Shown here piece after piece: positions 26,101-35,493 of a stretch of DNA of 64,000 nt. Below the pieces are notes generated by a model, which searched no databases, was not told where the DNA came from, and saw only the letters and a list, made by a program, of their open reading frames with translations. Each line of letters begins with the position of its first letter. Within the stretch, counting starts at the first letter, position 1. This stretch comes from a bacterium (lineage in GTDB: Bacteria; Electryoneota; RPQS01; DYHQ01): assembly GCA_030622545.1 (NCBI GenBank), contig JAUXGA010000001.1, positions 434,001-498,000 of the forward strand, read 5' to 3'. A program made the translations under genes and the position numbers.

Positions 26101-27298
26101 TCCGGGATTTATGGCTCCCGATTGGGCAGGCGACTTCACGTTTGGGCCTCCCGAAGCTCGTTCGGTTACTCTTTCATGGGAAGAGGATCATCTACTGATT
26201 CGTGGGGATGTTGCTCTCCACAACGCGATGATAACATATCCCTTTCTACAGGGTTCAGGCAAGCCATCCCGTTTCGCCCGCTGGCTTCTGAATCTGCTTA
26301 CGCAGGCTCGGTGGGACTTGCGACTTATCCCGGAAGAAGGGAATCATTACTACGCTGAGTTCACGGGGCTAAAAGATTCCGACCTCTTTACCGATTGGCA
26401 GGATTCGCCGCTCTGGCGGAATTTTGCTGAGCTGGTGGACAGGCTCGATGTAGATGCTCAAATTACTCCTTCGCGCAAGGGCGTGCTTTTAGAAGGCAGG
26501 ATTTCCGAAGAAAGTTTTCACGGTATCGGACGTTTGACATCCTTTCGAGGGAATGTCGATTATCTGGATCAAACCTTTCATATTGAAGAAGTCGTCGCTG
26601 AGTTTGACGCGTCGGATCCACGACCGGTTCTGCGCGGGCGCGCCGAAACAACAGGACAGGACACACTGGGACGGCAGGTTCCCGCCTATTTAACGCTCTA
26701 CGTCATTGACAGGGAGACCGGCATTCGGGTTCGTGAAGGCAGACTCGATGATTTGACGGTCGTGCTGGAAGGCGATTATGAAACCAGTCCGGAACAAGTC
26801 CTCGCTTTGCTGGGTTATTCTGTTGAAGACATGGGCGGCCAGGCGTGGCGTGTGGGCGGAGCGATTATGGAACGTGCTCTGCGGGCTCGAGTGCTGCGAC
26901 CTTTTGAACGCCGTATCGAAAGATGGACAGGACTCGATGTACTCTCCGTCGCGCCGACGCTTCAGGGCCGTTATCGTTCGAGACGCAGCGGCAGCACGAC
27001 TCCCGCGGATACACTCGAACAATCCTTCGGATTTCGTTACTTCACAGGCTCGCAACTCACTGTTGGAAAATTTCTGACGCGTGACCTGTTCTTTTCATAC
27101 ACGGGCGAGCTTGCGGAAGCGGAAGAAGTCGGTCTGGAAGGAAAACGATTGGGACTGGTGCATTTCTGGACGATGGAATTTCGCATGCGGCCAATCTCCC
27201 GCGATCTGGTGATGGATTTTTCTATCGAATATGATGATTTGGAACGGAAACAGGATGAATCGATTTCCCTGAAATATGTGTTTGCTCTGGAACCCTGA
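23141..27298 (+). CDS. tamB: TamB-like translocation/assembly protein (DUF490)
   Basis: Large inner-membrane-anchored, periplasm-spanning protein of the AsmA-like/TamB group, which helps insert outer-membrane proteins or carries phospholipid to the outer membrane. The 1385-residue protein has one N-terminal membrane helix (residues 7-27), then a long series of beta-rich repeats. The C-terminal DUF490 domain (about 1000-1385) includes VVLEGDYETSPEQVLALLGYS and ends EYDDLERKQDESISLKYVF. The BamA homologue follows 45 bases later, which fits a shared role; proteobacterial tamB pairs with tamA. The symbol is by domain, not by proven function. Confidence 0.88.
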   Translation: MRWSKRKTVLAIFLLAVAVAVVILSLVVPRSFINETSRRTLVTYLQRHLGPNAQVENVSVSWRSVRFTGVSLPLSVTGSHLEIEHATASIRPWRALTSPTRLERALGAIDCHHPRLFIAADTLKEKPDTTTALLPDLFLPAGFYGVLARLDSLCSISFRSAEVFLVDSQDTLTLLSDFNGKIFQDRTRSFHLKAQGCFLGQLKGTVQLSAVVKTEEKHLDAVAQFSFGGAQIASLFALPDSLKILGGNGLARLRLSAQDTVLQAEGDLDLTGLRADIPGFGSINFARAQLDFFADTLRFSQLNIASHGCSLKADGQVCLRRGSAWDIQGEFCSLKGENFANLLLGNADLLSGELSVAFDVRGDLFDPQLYLKIESDVVRLGPLQLHDISSRISLSRSLVELERFVAESDVGKLVAAGNVSLQQPDFPISFEGALSLNSSKPQGALRASSLKVRVRGTRKEPKTTIVVVDSSNETILSGHVRKKLGKWQFVADGTGQVPRMDFAFVPEGISAKVTHAQQLWMALTYPTALHEHLPFLDVYADFEGGSLSGRFNLEATVDSAAEFPTVLSHIRKAALRGSYVCPVQAPLVLLGGWEIAADKDWAGTFDLSVRPDRIDVHEMRFADFATMTGVVWPEDSEMDLDLEIHGIPLSQFPIHIPILEKARIHGTIAGYIHACGTFDTPIWTADLSIVEGEAFGVSDYWSTVELEGFGSRCDVRQFIFGRDIGRVFSATGHLDWETDSVELIASSGERVADEILQTLTGHGGWLDGLLNTRAVISGRLSDPTISAMLSVYQGHVLRDISFDTLTALVNWDFDSDGQRRIRIPRARMERVGRYSLQGFLETNPFPGGRFAGEITGEGEFLCILEDLARGFRSHKGDGTMRARIGGTWDHPQFLGAELSLTDGKFTFTDITPNSVETSLKMRLSPGGVLEYGQANFHSGSHQLTIRSLTDSVSTMAANLTPIQIENPAVNLGVIEISSGENGMPLRFPGFMAPDWAGDFTFGPPEARSVTLSWEEDHLLIRGDVALHNAMITYPFLQGSGKPSRFARWLLNLLTQARWDLRLIPEEGNHYYAEFTGLKDSDLFTDWQDSPLWRNFAELVDRLDVDAQITPSRKGVLLEGRISEESFHGIGRLTSFRGNVDYLDQTFHIEEVVAEFDASDPRPVLRGRAETTGQDTLGRQVPAYLTLYVIDRETGIRVREGRLDDLTVVLEGDYETSPEQVLALLGYSVEDMGGQAWRVGGAIMERALRARVLRPFERRIERWTGLDVLSVAPTLQGRYRSRRSGSTTPADTLEQSFGFRYFTGSQLTVGKFLTRDLFFSYTGELAEAEEVGLEGKRLGLVHFWTMEFRMRPISRDLVMDFSIEYDDLERKQDESISLKYVFALEP

Positions 27299-27343
27299 CG
27301 AACACCGATATAAAATGATCTAACAGCTTATTGGAATACATTC

Positions 27344-29650
27344 ATGCGACGGATACACGGATTTCTTATCCTTTCATTTCTTGTTTTCACTCTGCTTTGT
27401 CATGCTGCGGAACCGCCCAAACTTCGCATCTTGGGGATTTCCATCGAAGGGAACCAGACAACCGACGCCGGGCTGATTCGAGCCTATTCGGGACTGGCCG
27501 TCGGCAAGGAAGTCAGCGGCGATGATATTCAGGGAGCTGTCCGGCAACTCTGGCGCTTGGATTTGTTCTCGGATATTCAAATCTTAGAAGATCGAGAAGT
27601 CGCCGAGGGAATCTATCTGATTATTCGCGTGGAAGAATATCCGCGGTTGGAAGAAGTTCAGGTTTCAGGGAATCGAAAGCTGAAAGGCGATGACCTGGAC
27701 GCTGCGCTTGGTTTGACACCCGGACAGGTCTTGCATCCTCGAGATATCGTGCGCCTGAAAAATCGTCTGGAAGAGAAGTACGCTTCGAAAGGGTATCTGC
27801 TGGCGGAAGTGGAAACGGAAACCTATGAGTCAACGAGCACCGGACGGCAGGTCGTGAACGTCGCGATAACCGAAGGCAAGAAAGTAAAGATTAAACGAAT
27901 CGATTTCGTCGGAAACGAAGCTTTTTCAGATAAGACACTGCGCAAGCGCTTGAAGAAAACGCGCCGGAAAACACTTTTCCGCTCCGGGGAATTCAATGAA
28001 GAGAAATTCAGCGAAGACCTGAAGCGGCTGGGAGAATTCTATCGCGCGGAAGGCTACCGGGATTTCGAAGTTGTTTCAGACAGTATTTCTTACACCTCTG
28101 ATTTTCGCCGGATGATTGTCTCCATCACAGTGAAGGAGGGGCCGGTTTACCATTACGGAGAAATCACTTGGTCTGGTCAGGAGCTGTTTTCTCAGAGTTT
28201 CCTCGAGGAACATCTCTTAGTGGCTCGCGGCGATCGCTACAACGAGAATAAATTCCAACAGGGCTTGCAGGAAATCGGAGCGAAGTATTACGACCGCGGT
28301 TACATCTATGCCGGACTTCAACCGGCGGAAACACCGCGCGGCGCAGATACTGTCGATGTTCATATTGCCGTCAGTGAAGGCAATGAGTTTAAAGTTCATC
28401 GCATTCACATCGAAGGAAATACGAAGACAAAAGAAAAAGTCATCCGCCGCGAACTGGTGCTTTATCCCGGAGAGACATTCGATGTCTCCCGCCTGCGGCG
28501 TTCGATTCGTGAAGTTACCATTCTCAATTATTTCGCCAACATTGTCCCGGACGTTGTTCCGGTTTCCGATAATGAAGTGGATCTCTATATTAACGTCGAG
28601 GAAAAATCCACGGATCAAGCGATGGTATCGGCAGGCTATTCCCAGCGAGACGGCTTTATCGGTACGCTTGGGTTTCAGATGAACAACCTGCTTGGGAATG
28701 GACATCAGTTTTCGCTCGACTGGAATTTCGGTAAAGTCTATCGCTCTTTCTCGATTTCGTTCACGGAGCCGTGGCTTTTCGATACGCGAACTCTAATCGG
28801 TGTCTCTTTCTTTGATACTCATCGCGGCGGAAGCTATTACGGTTTCGATGAAGATATTATTGGTGGCACCGTCCGTCTGGGAAGACGTTTGAAATGGCCG
28901 GATGATTATTTTCGCCTCGACTATATTTACCGGCTTGATCGCACGGAGTATTCCAATTTCACCGAGAGTTTTCGTACGTCGAATCCGAGGAGTTTGGTGG
29001 AAGACAAACCGCGCTTTTCATCGAGTCTGACGCAAATCGTCACGCGCGACAGTCGTGATGATCCGGAATTTCCTTCCAGCGGTTCGGTAAACCTGCTTCG
29101 AACTGAATTGACGGGTGGAGTTTTAGGCGGCCATGATCAGTTTGTGAAGGCGAATTTCTCATCGAAATGGTACTTACCTTTTCCGGCGGGTTTTGTGTTG
29201 GTTTCGCTCACCGAGGCGGGAGCGCTGGATGGGCTGACGAGTGATCCGGGAGATATTCCTTACTTCGACTATTTCTTTATGGGAGGTAGTGGTCTTTCTC
29301 TGGGAACGAGCCTGCGCGGATATGATGAACGCGCAGTAGGTCCACAATACGCTGGGTATGCGGTTGGAGGGAAGGCGCTTTTCAAGCAGAGTCTTGAATT
29401 GCGTTTTCCGATTCTACGCAACCCGACGGTTTTCCTGCTCACGTTTGCGGAAGCAGGAAATGTATGGCGCAATTTCGAGGAAACCAATCCTTCGGACTTA
29501 AAACGCTCTGTCGGTTTTGGGATTCGACTCTTTATGCCTTTTGTTGGCATGATTGGTCTCGACTATGGTATGGGGCTGGATTACTTGGACAGCAATGGAC
29601 TTCGCACAACGAGGTGGGAACCCCATTTCCAATTCGGGCGCGGATTCTAA
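27344..29650 (+). CDS. bamA: Outer membrane protein assembly factor BamA
   Basis: Central insertase for outer-membrane beta-barrels. The 768-residue protein has a signal peptide (1-21, ending CHAAE), five POTRA domains (about 28-375) and a 16-strand barrel of the Omp85 family. The substrate-interacting LRGYDE motif is in LGTSLRGYDERAVGP, and the protein ends in phenylalanine (FQFGRGF). The order tamB - bamA - skp - lpxD is an envelope-biogenesis cluster. No bamB-E genes are recognised here. Confidence 0.95.
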   Translation: MRRIHGFLILSFLVFTLLCHAAEPPKLRILGISIEGNQTTDAGLIRAYSGLAVGKEVSGDDIQGAVRQLWRLDLFSDIQILEDREVAEGIYLIIRVEEYPRLEEVQVSGNRKLKGDDLDAALGLTPGQVLHPRDIVRLKNRLEEKYASKGYLLAEVETETYESTSTGRQVVNVAITEGKKVKIKRIDFVGNEAFSDKTLRKRLKKTRRKTLFRSGEFNEEKFSEDLKRLGEFYRAEGYRDFEVVSDSISYTSDFRRMIVSITVKEGPVYHYGEITWSGQELFSQSFLEEHLLVARGDRYNENKFQQGLQEIGAKYYDRGYIYAGLQPAETPRGADTVDVHIAVSEGNEFKVHRIHIEGNTKTKEKVIRRELVLYPGETFDVSRLRRSIREVTILNYFANIVPDVVPVSDNEVDLYINVEEKSTDQAMVSAGYSQRDGFIGTLGFQMNNLLGNGHQFSLDWNFGKVYRSFSISFTEPWLFDTRTLIGVSFFDTHRGGSYYGFDEDIIGGTVRLGRRLKWPDDYFRLDYIYRLDRTEYSNFTESFRTSNPRSLVEDKPRFSSSLTQIVTRDSRDDPEFPSSGSVNLLRTELTGGVLGGHDQFVKANFSSKWYLPFPAGFVLVSLTEAGALDGLTSDPGDIPYFDYFFMGGSGLSLGTSLRGYDERAVGPQYAGYAVGGKALFKQSLELRFPILRNPTVFLLTFAEAGNVWRNFEETNPSDLKRSVGFGIRLFMPFVGMIGLDYGMGLDYLDSNGLRTTRWEPHFQFGRGF

Positions 29651-29714
29651 GCCGTTCTTTGCAACGCAAGGTTTTAAAAATTCAGATTATCAAAATAGCT
29701 GATGGGAGTCAGTC

Positions 29715-30239
29715 ATGAAACGCTTATCGTTTACCGTCCTTTTTCTCCTGATTTTACCGGGCATGCTCTCGATTTGTTGGGCACGCGATTTGAAAATCGG
29801 GTATATTGATTCCGAACGCATTTTAACAGAGTTCCCTGATTCGCAGGAAGCTCAGGCAAAACTTGCTGAGGAAAATCGGGAATGGGAGACGCAGGCCGGC
29901 AGTATGCGTCAGCAGGTTGTGGATATGGAGAACGAATTGGAACAACAAGCTCTTCTCCTTTCCGATGAGAAAAAGGCTGAGAAGATGGAGGAACTGCAAG
30001 TTCTCTATCTTCAGGCTCAACAATTTCAGCAGGAAATCTGGGGACAGGATGGCAAGCTCTTTCAGAGGAATCTGGAATTAACACGTCCCGTGGTGGAAAA
30101 AATAAACGCCGTCATTTCGAAAATCGGCGACGAAGAAAACTACGACTTCATTTTCGATACGACGCAGGGAAACATCGTCCATGCGAAGGCGGAATACGAA
30201 ATAACGGATCGAGTGCTGGAACTTCTGCAGAAGGAGTAA
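29715..30239 (+). CDS. skp: Periplasmic chaperone Skp/OmpH
   Basis: Holds unfolded outer-membrane proteins in the periplasm until BamA takes them. The 174-residue protein has a signal peptide (1-23, ending CWARD) and the family's IGYIDSERILTEFPDSQEA. A long charged coiled coil (about 45-120; ENELEQQALLLSDEKKAEKM) forms the tentacle-like arms. It lies 64 bases after bamA, and lpxD starts three bases after its stop. Confidence 0.92.
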   Translation: MKRLSFTVLFLLILPGMLSICWARDLKIGYIDSERILTEFPDSQEAQAKLAEENREWETQAGSMRQQVVDMENELEQQALLLSDEKKAEKMEELQVLYLQAQQFQQEIWGQDGKLFQRNLELTRPVVEKINAVISKIGDEENYDFIFDTTQGNIVHAKAEYEITDRVLELLQKE

Positions 30240-30242
30240 TTC

Positions 30243-31283
30243 GTGGCGGTTAAGCTCACTGTAAATGAATTGGCTGCCCTCGTCGGTGGAAAAGTTATCG
30301 GCGATGGAGACTGTCTTATCGAAGGCCTCGGCAAGATTGAATCCGCGCGCCCGACGGAAGTGACGTTTCTGGCAAATCCAAGATATGCGCACTATCTTTC
30401 CCAATCGAAAGCGGGCGCCGTTTTAGTTTCCGCAGGGACGTCGGCTTCCGGTACGACATTGATCGAAGTCGAAAATCCCTACATGGCATTTCTAACCTTA
30501 CTCGAAGGCTTTTTTCCACAGGAGCCTTGGGTAAATGTTGGAGTTCATCCCACAGCCGTTTTGGAAGAGGGGGTGGACGTGGATAAGAGCGCGGCCATCG
30601 GAGCTTTTTGTTTTGTCGGCCGCGGGACACGAATCGGCGAACGGACGATTTTATTTCCTCATGTGATTATCGGTCCCGATTGTCATCTTGGAAACGATTG
30701 CAAAATCTACTCACATACGGCGATTCGAGAACGTGTGCATATCGGCAATCATGTCGTTCTTCAACCTGGAGTTGTTTTGGGTTCCGACGGATTCGGATTT
30801 GTTCCGGATTCGGATCGCTATCGAAAAATTCCTCAGGTGGGAACGGTGGTCATTGAAGACAACGTAGAGATTGGAGCGAATACGACGATTGACCGAGCTA
30901 CGCTGGGTGAAACGCGCATCCGTTCAGGTACGAAACTGGATAACTTAATTCAGGTCGCGCACAATGTCGATATCGGAAGCAACAGCGTTATCGCAGCGCA
31001 AACGGGAATCTCCGGCAGTACGCGCATTGGCAAGGGAGCGCGTATCGCAGGGCAAGTGGGTTTTGTGGGACACATTTCTATCGGAGACGACGTGCAAATC
31101 GGAGCTCAATCCGGAGTGGGACAAAGTGTTCCGGATAAAACGGTTGTTTCCGGGACTCCTGCGAGGTCACACAATCTTTGGCGCCGCATCGAAGCATCGC
31201 TTACTCGTTTACCTGATTTATTCCGCAGAGTTCGCGCAATTGAAAAGCAATTGAAGGAAGAGTTACCGGAGAATAAAAAATGA
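30243..31283 (+). CDS. lpxD: UDP-3-O-acylglucosamine N-acyltransferase LpxD
   Basis: Third step of lipid A synthesis: N-acylation of UDP-3-O-acyl-glucosamine. The 346-residue protein has an N-terminal uridine-binding domain and a left-handed beta-helix of hexapeptide repeats. The catalytic histidine is in IQVAHNVDIGSN. GTG start, with AAGGAG in the skp coding end. Its stop overlaps the lpxC-fabZ start (ATGA). The order lpxD, lpxC/fabZ, lpxA matches the FCB group. Confidence 0.95.
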   Translation: MAVKLTVNELAALVGGKVIGDGDCLIEGLGKIESARPTEVTFLANPRYAHYLSQSKAGAVLVSAGTSASGTTLIEVENPYMAFLTLLEGFFPQEPWVNVGVHPTAVLEEGVDVDKSAAIGAFCFVGRGTRIGERTILFPHVIIGPDCHLGNDCKIYSHTAIRERVHIGNHVVLQPGVVLGSDGFGFVPDSDRYRKIPQVGTVVIEDNVEIGANTTIDRATLGETRIRSGTKLDNLIQVAHNVDIGSNSVIAAQTGISGSTRIGKGARIAGQVGFVGHISIGDDVQIGAQSGVGQSVPDKTVVSGTPARSHNLWRRIEASLTRLPDLFRRVRAIEKQLKEELPENKK

Positions 31284-32674
31284 CCGGCACCAAACAAAGA
31301 ACCATTGCGAAATCTGTTTCTCTAAGCGGTGTTGGACTCCATACCGGTCATGCGTCGAAATTGACATTCCAGCCGGCGGAAATCAATACGGGCATCCGTT
31401 TTGTCAGGACGGATTTGCCTGAGAAGCCGGTGGTTCCCGCTCTGGTCACTGAAGTTGTTCTCGTGGATCGCGGAACGACATTAGGGCGGAATGGAGTAGA
31501 AATTCGCACCGTCGAACACATTTTGGCTGCCGTCACTGGTCTGGGAATCGATAACCTCACAATTGAAGTGAATGGAGATGAACCTCCTGCTGCGGACGGA
31601 AGTGCAAAGGACTTTGTGGATGCGTTGATTTCAGCCGAAGTGATTGAGCAGGATGCAGCTCGCGAATATCTGGCTATCGAGAAAACGCTGGTCTATCACA
31701 ATGAAGAACAGGGTGTGGATCTGGTTATTGTCCCTTCCAATGAATTTCGAGTGACGTATATGATTGACTATCCCAATCGGTCACTGGGAACGCAATATAC
31801 ATCGTTGTATTCTATGGATGAATTCGTCAAGGACTTTGCCCCCGCGCGTACATTCTGTTTGCTTTCCGAAGCGAAATCATTAAAGGAGAGCGGTCTTATC
31901 CAAGGGGGAAATCTTGATAATGCGATTGTGTTCGTTGATCAGGAATTGGATATGTCCGAACTCAAAAATCTGGCGCAGCTTTTTCATCTGCGCAAAGAAG
32001 ATCTTGTCCTTGGCGAGGAAACGCTTGGCAATCGCCCGCTGCGATTTCCGAACGAGCCCGCGCGGCATAAAGTCGTGGATCTTTTAGGGGATCTCGCGCT
32101 TGTGGGATTACCGATTCGCGGCCATGTTTTGGCGGCTCGTTCCGGGCATGGAGCTCATATTGAACTGGCGAAGCTCTTGCGAAAAGAGTACGAGAAAACT
32201 CTAATCACTCGCAAGTACGGCAGCAAATCGGGAACGGGCTATGTATTCGATGCCCAGGCCATCGAACGATTGATTCCCCATCGCTACCCTATGCTCTTCG
32301 TGGACAGAATTCTCGAATTAACTCCGGCGGAGAAAGTCGTTGGCTTGAAGAATGTCACTCGCAATGAACCGTTTTTCGATGGCCATTTTCCGGGGCATTC
32401 CATCATGCCGGGAGTGCTGCTGATTGAAGCGATGGGTCAGACAGGGGGAGTGTTGCTGCTGAATTCGGTCGAAAATCCGGAAAGCAAGGTGGTTTATTTT
32501 ACGGGATTGGACAACGTACGATTCCGCAAGCCTGTTATTCCCGGTGATCAAATTATATTTACTGTTGAAATGTCGATGTTTCGACGCAATATTTGCAAGA
32601 TGCGTGGAACCGCCCGTGTGGAAGATGTGGTCGTGGCGGAAGCTGATATGTCCGCTGTTGTTGTCGACCGCTGA
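31280..32674 (+). CDS. lpxC/fabZ: Fused LpxC deacetylase and FabZ dehydratase
   Basis: A single 464-residue protein combines two enzymes. Residues 1-310 are LpxC, the zinc deacetylase of lipid A synthesis: ligands H80 (TVEHILAAV), H263 and D267 (HKVVDLLGD), plus H290. Residues 320-464 are FabZ, the 3-hydroxyacyl-ACP dehydratase: [15 protein letters not shown]369 (FDGHFPGH) and E383 ([10 protein letters not shown]). The link is only about ten residues. The fusion may balance fatty-acid and lipid A flux, since both use hydroxyacyl-ACP. It is known in Bacteroidetes and related phyla. Confidence 0.96.
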   Translation: MTGTKQRTIAKSVSLSGVGLHTGHASKLTFQPAEINTGIRFVRTDLPEKPVVPALVTEVVLVDRGTTLGRNGVEIRTVEHILAAVTGLGIDNLTIEVNGDEPPAADGSAKDFVDALISAEVIEQDAAREYLAIEKTLVYHNEEQGVDLVIVPSNEFRVTYMIDYPNRSLGTQYTSLYSMDEFVKDFAPARTFCLLSEAKSLKESGLIQGGNLDNAIVFVDQELDMSELKNLAQLFHLRKEDLVLGEETLGNRPLRFPNEPARHKVVDLLGDLALVGLPIRGHVLAARSGHGAHIELAKLLRKEYEKTLITRKYGSKSGTGYVFDAQAIERLIPHRYPMLFVDRILELTPAEKVVGLKNVTRNEPFFDGHFPGHSIMPGVLLIEAMGQTGGVLLLNSVENPESKVVYFTGLDNVRFRKPVIPGDQIIFTVEMSMFRRNICKMRGTARVEDVVVAEADMSAVVVDR

Positions 32675-32695
32675 TAAAAATTTGGTTTAAAGATC

Positions 32696-33517
32696 ATGCC
32701 AAATATTCATTCAAATGCTCTTGTCGATCCCGGAGCTTCGATTGCCGAAGGTGCTTGTATTGATGCCTTTGCTATTATAGAAGAGAACGTCACCGTAGGT
32801 CCCGGATGCAAAATCGGCAGTTGTACTCGACTCAAATCCGGAACGCATCTGGGAAAAGATATCATTATCGCTCACGGAGCTATTTTAGGCTCGGAACCGC
32901 AAGATTTAAAATTCAAAGGTGAGAAGACGGAGCTCTTCGTCGGTGACCGAACGAATATCCGTGAGTTCTGTACGTTGAATCGCGGAACCGGCGAGAAGGG
33001 GCAGACTCGAATCGGGAAAGATTGTCTCCTGATGACCTATGTTCATGTCGCACATGACTGCATTCTTGGAGATAACGTGATTCTCGCGAACTCGGTCAAT
33101 ATGGCGGGTCACGTCGTGATAGAGGATTTCGTTATCGTCGGAGGCATCGTACCAATACATCAGTTTGTGCGCATCGGCTGTCATGCGATGGTTGGCGGAG
33201 GATTCCGTGTGCCGAAGGATGTGCCTCCTTATATTCTTGCGGGTGGGGAGCCACTTAGTTTCAGCGGCATGAATTCGGTCGGTCTCCGCCGACGAGGCTT
33301 CTCTAATGAAACGCGCAAAGCTTTGCAGCAAGCCTACCGGATTCTATATCGCGCAGGATTGAATGTGAAAGACGCACTGCAGAAGATTGAAGCAGAGTGC
33401 GAGCAAACACCCGAAGTGAAATACTTGGTCGCTTTTGTGCGGGAAACCAAACGAGGAATTCTTCCCGCACCAAAACGCGGTCGTTCCCGGCCGGATGAAG
33501 CGGCTGTGCTGGAATAG
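32696..33517 (+). CDS. lpxA: UDP-N-acetylglucosamine acyltransferase LpxA
   Basis: First enzyme of lipid A synthesis, moving a hydroxyacyl chain from ACP to UDP-GlcNAc. The 273-residue protein has hexapeptide repeats (left-handed beta-helix) and the catalytic histidine in VHVAHDCILGDN. A C-terminal helical domain follows, with FSNETRKALQQAYRILYR. It has a basic tail of about 20 residues (KRGRSRPDEAA) slightly longer than in E. coli LpxA. It starts 21 bases after lpxC-fabZ. Confidence 0.95.
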   Translation: MPNIHSNALVDPGASIAEGACIDAFAIIEENVTVGPGCKIGSCTRLKSGTHLGKDIIIAHGAILGSEPQDLKFKGEKTELFVGDRTNIREFCTLNRGTGEKGQTRIGKDCLLMTYVHVAHDCILGDNVILANSVNMAGHVVIEDFVIVGGIVPIHQFVRIGCHAMVGGGFRVPKDVPPYILAGGEPLSFSGMNSVGLRRRGFSNETRKALQQAYRILYRAGLNVKDALQKIEAECEQTPEVKYLVAFVRETKRGILPAPKRGRSRPDEAAVLE

Positions 33518-33547
33518 ATGTTGTCATAATTTCTCAGAATAATTTTC

Positions 33548-34315
33548 GTGTGCAAGAATAGCTTCAGCATTGAGCAAGAACCCGCGCAGGCGGGACATAT
33601 TTTAATGGCGCGCGATGCAGACCTTCTGAAACGCGCTTCGCAAGGTCTGCAGGAACCGGTCGTGCGTTTCTATGAATGGGCGCAGCCGACAGTGTCTCTC
33701 GGATTTCATCAGCCGGAAACGATTCTTGATGCCGAAGCATTAGAGCGAGAACAGATTCCGTGGGTTCGCAGACCCACCGGCGGCGCGGCGGTTTTGCATT
33801 CGCGTGAGTTGACTTACGCTATTGCTCTGCCTCCGGAGCATCCGTGGCAAAAGAACAAATCTGCATCGGAACATATTGGAAGAGCTCTTGCGCGAGGGTT
33901 ACGCGCCCTCGGAGTGGAGGCAGATGTGCTCCAGCGAGGTCGCCCTTTGGGAAAACTGCCCGATCGTGCGTCCTGTTTTGTTCGCGCGTCGCGCTGGGAA
34001 GTCTGTGTGCAAGGGAAAAAGATTATCGGAAGCGCACAGCGGATGTTCCAAGGTGCTCTGCTTCAACACGGTTCGATTCTGTGTACGCCTGCTCATCTTC
34101 GTCTCGTCTCACTCCTGAACTTGCCTTCACAAAAAGTTAGGGATGAGCTCTTCTTCCGCTTGAAAACCGCTTCCACGTCTATCGAAGAAGAGCTGAATCG
34201 TCCGGTAAATATGACGCACCTCCGTCAGAAAATGGAAGAAGCCTTTCGAGAGGAATTCACCGAGTCGTGTGAAGAGCAATTCGCGGAGACCTTGGAAAGC
34301 CAACAGACTCCATGA
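33548..34315 (+). CDS. Lipoate/octanoate transferase, LipM-like
   Basis: Member of the BPL/LplA/LipB fold. The 255-residue protein has the signature WVRRPTGGAAVLH (residues about 75-87) and the lysine region GKKIIGSAQRMFQGALLQHG. C143 in ASCFVRASRWEV lies where LipM-type octanoyltransferases have their catalytic cysteine, which favours transfer of octanoate to lipoyl domains over ATP-dependent lipoate ligation. LplA-like function remains possible. The C terminus overlaps dxr by four bases. A lipoyl enzyme in an LPS/isoprenoid run is not functionally obvious. Confidence 0.75.
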   Translation: MCKNSFSIEQEPAQAGHILMARDADLLKRASQGLQEPVVRFYEWAQPTVSLGFHQPETILDAEALEREQIPWVRRPTGGAAVLHSRELTYAIALPPEHPWQKNKSASEHIGRALARGLRALGVEADVLQRGRPLGKLPDRASCFVRASRWEVCVQGKKIIGSAQRMFQGALLQHGSILCTPAHLRLVSLLNLPSQKVRDELFFRLKTASTSIEEELNRPVNMTHLRQKMEEAFREEFTESCEEQFAETLESQQTP

Positions 34316-35493
34316 GCGAAAAGAAAACGATAATTTTACTTGGCGCAACGGGTTCTATCGGAAAAAGCACTCTTGATATTGTGCGCTCGTTGCCGGATAA
34401 ATTCCGAGTTCGGGGACTTTCAACTCATCGCAATGTTTCCCAGTTAGCTTCTCTTTCAGCGGAATTCAAGCCGGAAGTGGTTGCTGTTTCGGATGAAGCG
34501 GCTTTCAAGAGCGCGAAAGCGGAGCTTTTCGGAACCGGCGTTAGAGTATTCGGTGGTGACGAAGGCCTATGTCGCTTGGCGGCATGGGAAGGAACCGAGC
34601 GCGTCATCAATGCTGTCGTCGGAGCGGCGGGAATTCGTCCGACATTCGCGGCCGTTGAAGCGGGCAACAGTGTCGCCATTGCTAATAAGGAAACACTGGT
34701 TGCGGCGGGCCCATTGATTCTAAATTTGGCTCGCGAAAGACACGTGCCGATACTTCCTATTGACTCCGAGCACAGTGCAATTTTCCAATGTCTGCAAGGT
34801 GAATCTTCTGAGAATATTCGAACTATCTGGCTGACGACTTCGGGCGGTTCTGTTTTCGATACCCAACTCGAGGATTTGGATAAGGTGACGCCGGCTGTCG
34901 CGCTCGCTCATCCCACATGGCAAATGGGGCCGAAAATAACGGTTGATTCGGCGACACTGATGAATAAGGGTCTGGAAGTTATCGAAGCGCAACGATTGTT
35001 TTCGGTATCTCCTTCGCAAATAAAAGTCGTTGTGCACCGGCAGTCCATCATTCATTCCGCCGTCGAATTCTGTGATGGTTCTTTCAAGGCTCAATTGTCA
35101 ACGCCGGACATGAGATTGCCGATTCTTTACGCCCTGAGCTACCCGGAACGTATCGAATCAACACTGGTGCCGACTCGTTTAACCGACATCGGAACCTTAA
35201 CCTTTGAAGACGTGCCGCCCCGGAAATTCCCCGCCCTTGAGCTTGCCTATCGTGCGCTCGAAAAAGGAGGAACAGCGCCGGCGGCGCTCTCGGCGGCTGA
35301 TGAAGTCGTCGTACAGGGATTTTTGGAGAATAAAATATCATTCTTGCAAATCAGCCGGATTCTCGGCAATGTTCTTGATGCATGGCCGGATGAACCTTTG
35401 CAGTCTCTCGATGGCGTCTTAAAAGCGGATCAGCGCGCGCGCCAAATGGCTGAAGAAGCATTGAAGCATACAGGAAGTGTTGTAGTCGGATGA
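34312..35493 (+). CDS. dxr: 1-deoxy-D-xylulose 5-phosphate reductoisomerase
   Basis: Second step of the MEP isoprenoid pathway, making MEP with NADPH. The 393-residue protein has LLGATGSIGKSTLDIV (NADPH-binding), IANKETLVAAG, IDSEHSAIFQCL, SGGSVFD and VDSATLMNKGLEVIEA (metal and substrate ligands). The start overlaps the previous stop by four bases, and its own stop overlaps rseP the same way. It provides the building blocks that UppS later uses. Confidence 0.96.
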   Translation: MSEKKTIILLGATGSIGKSTLDIVRSLPDKFRVRGLSTHRNVSQLASLSAEFKPEVVAVSDEAAFKSAKAELFGTGVRVFGGDEGLCRLAAWEGTERVINAVVGAAGIRPTFAAVEAGNSVAIANKETLVAAGPLILNLARERHVPILPIDSEHSAIFQCLQGESSENIRTIWLTTSGGSVFDTQLEDLDKVTPAVALAHPTWQMGPKITVDSATLMNKGLEVIEAQRLFSVSPSQIKVVVHRQSIIHSAVEFCDGSFKAQLSTPDMRLPILYALSYPERIESTLVPTRLTDIGTLTFEDVPPRKFPALELAYRALEKGGTAPAALSAADEVVVQGFLENKISFLQISRILGNVLDAWPDEPLQSLDGVLKADQRARQMAEEALKHTGSVVVG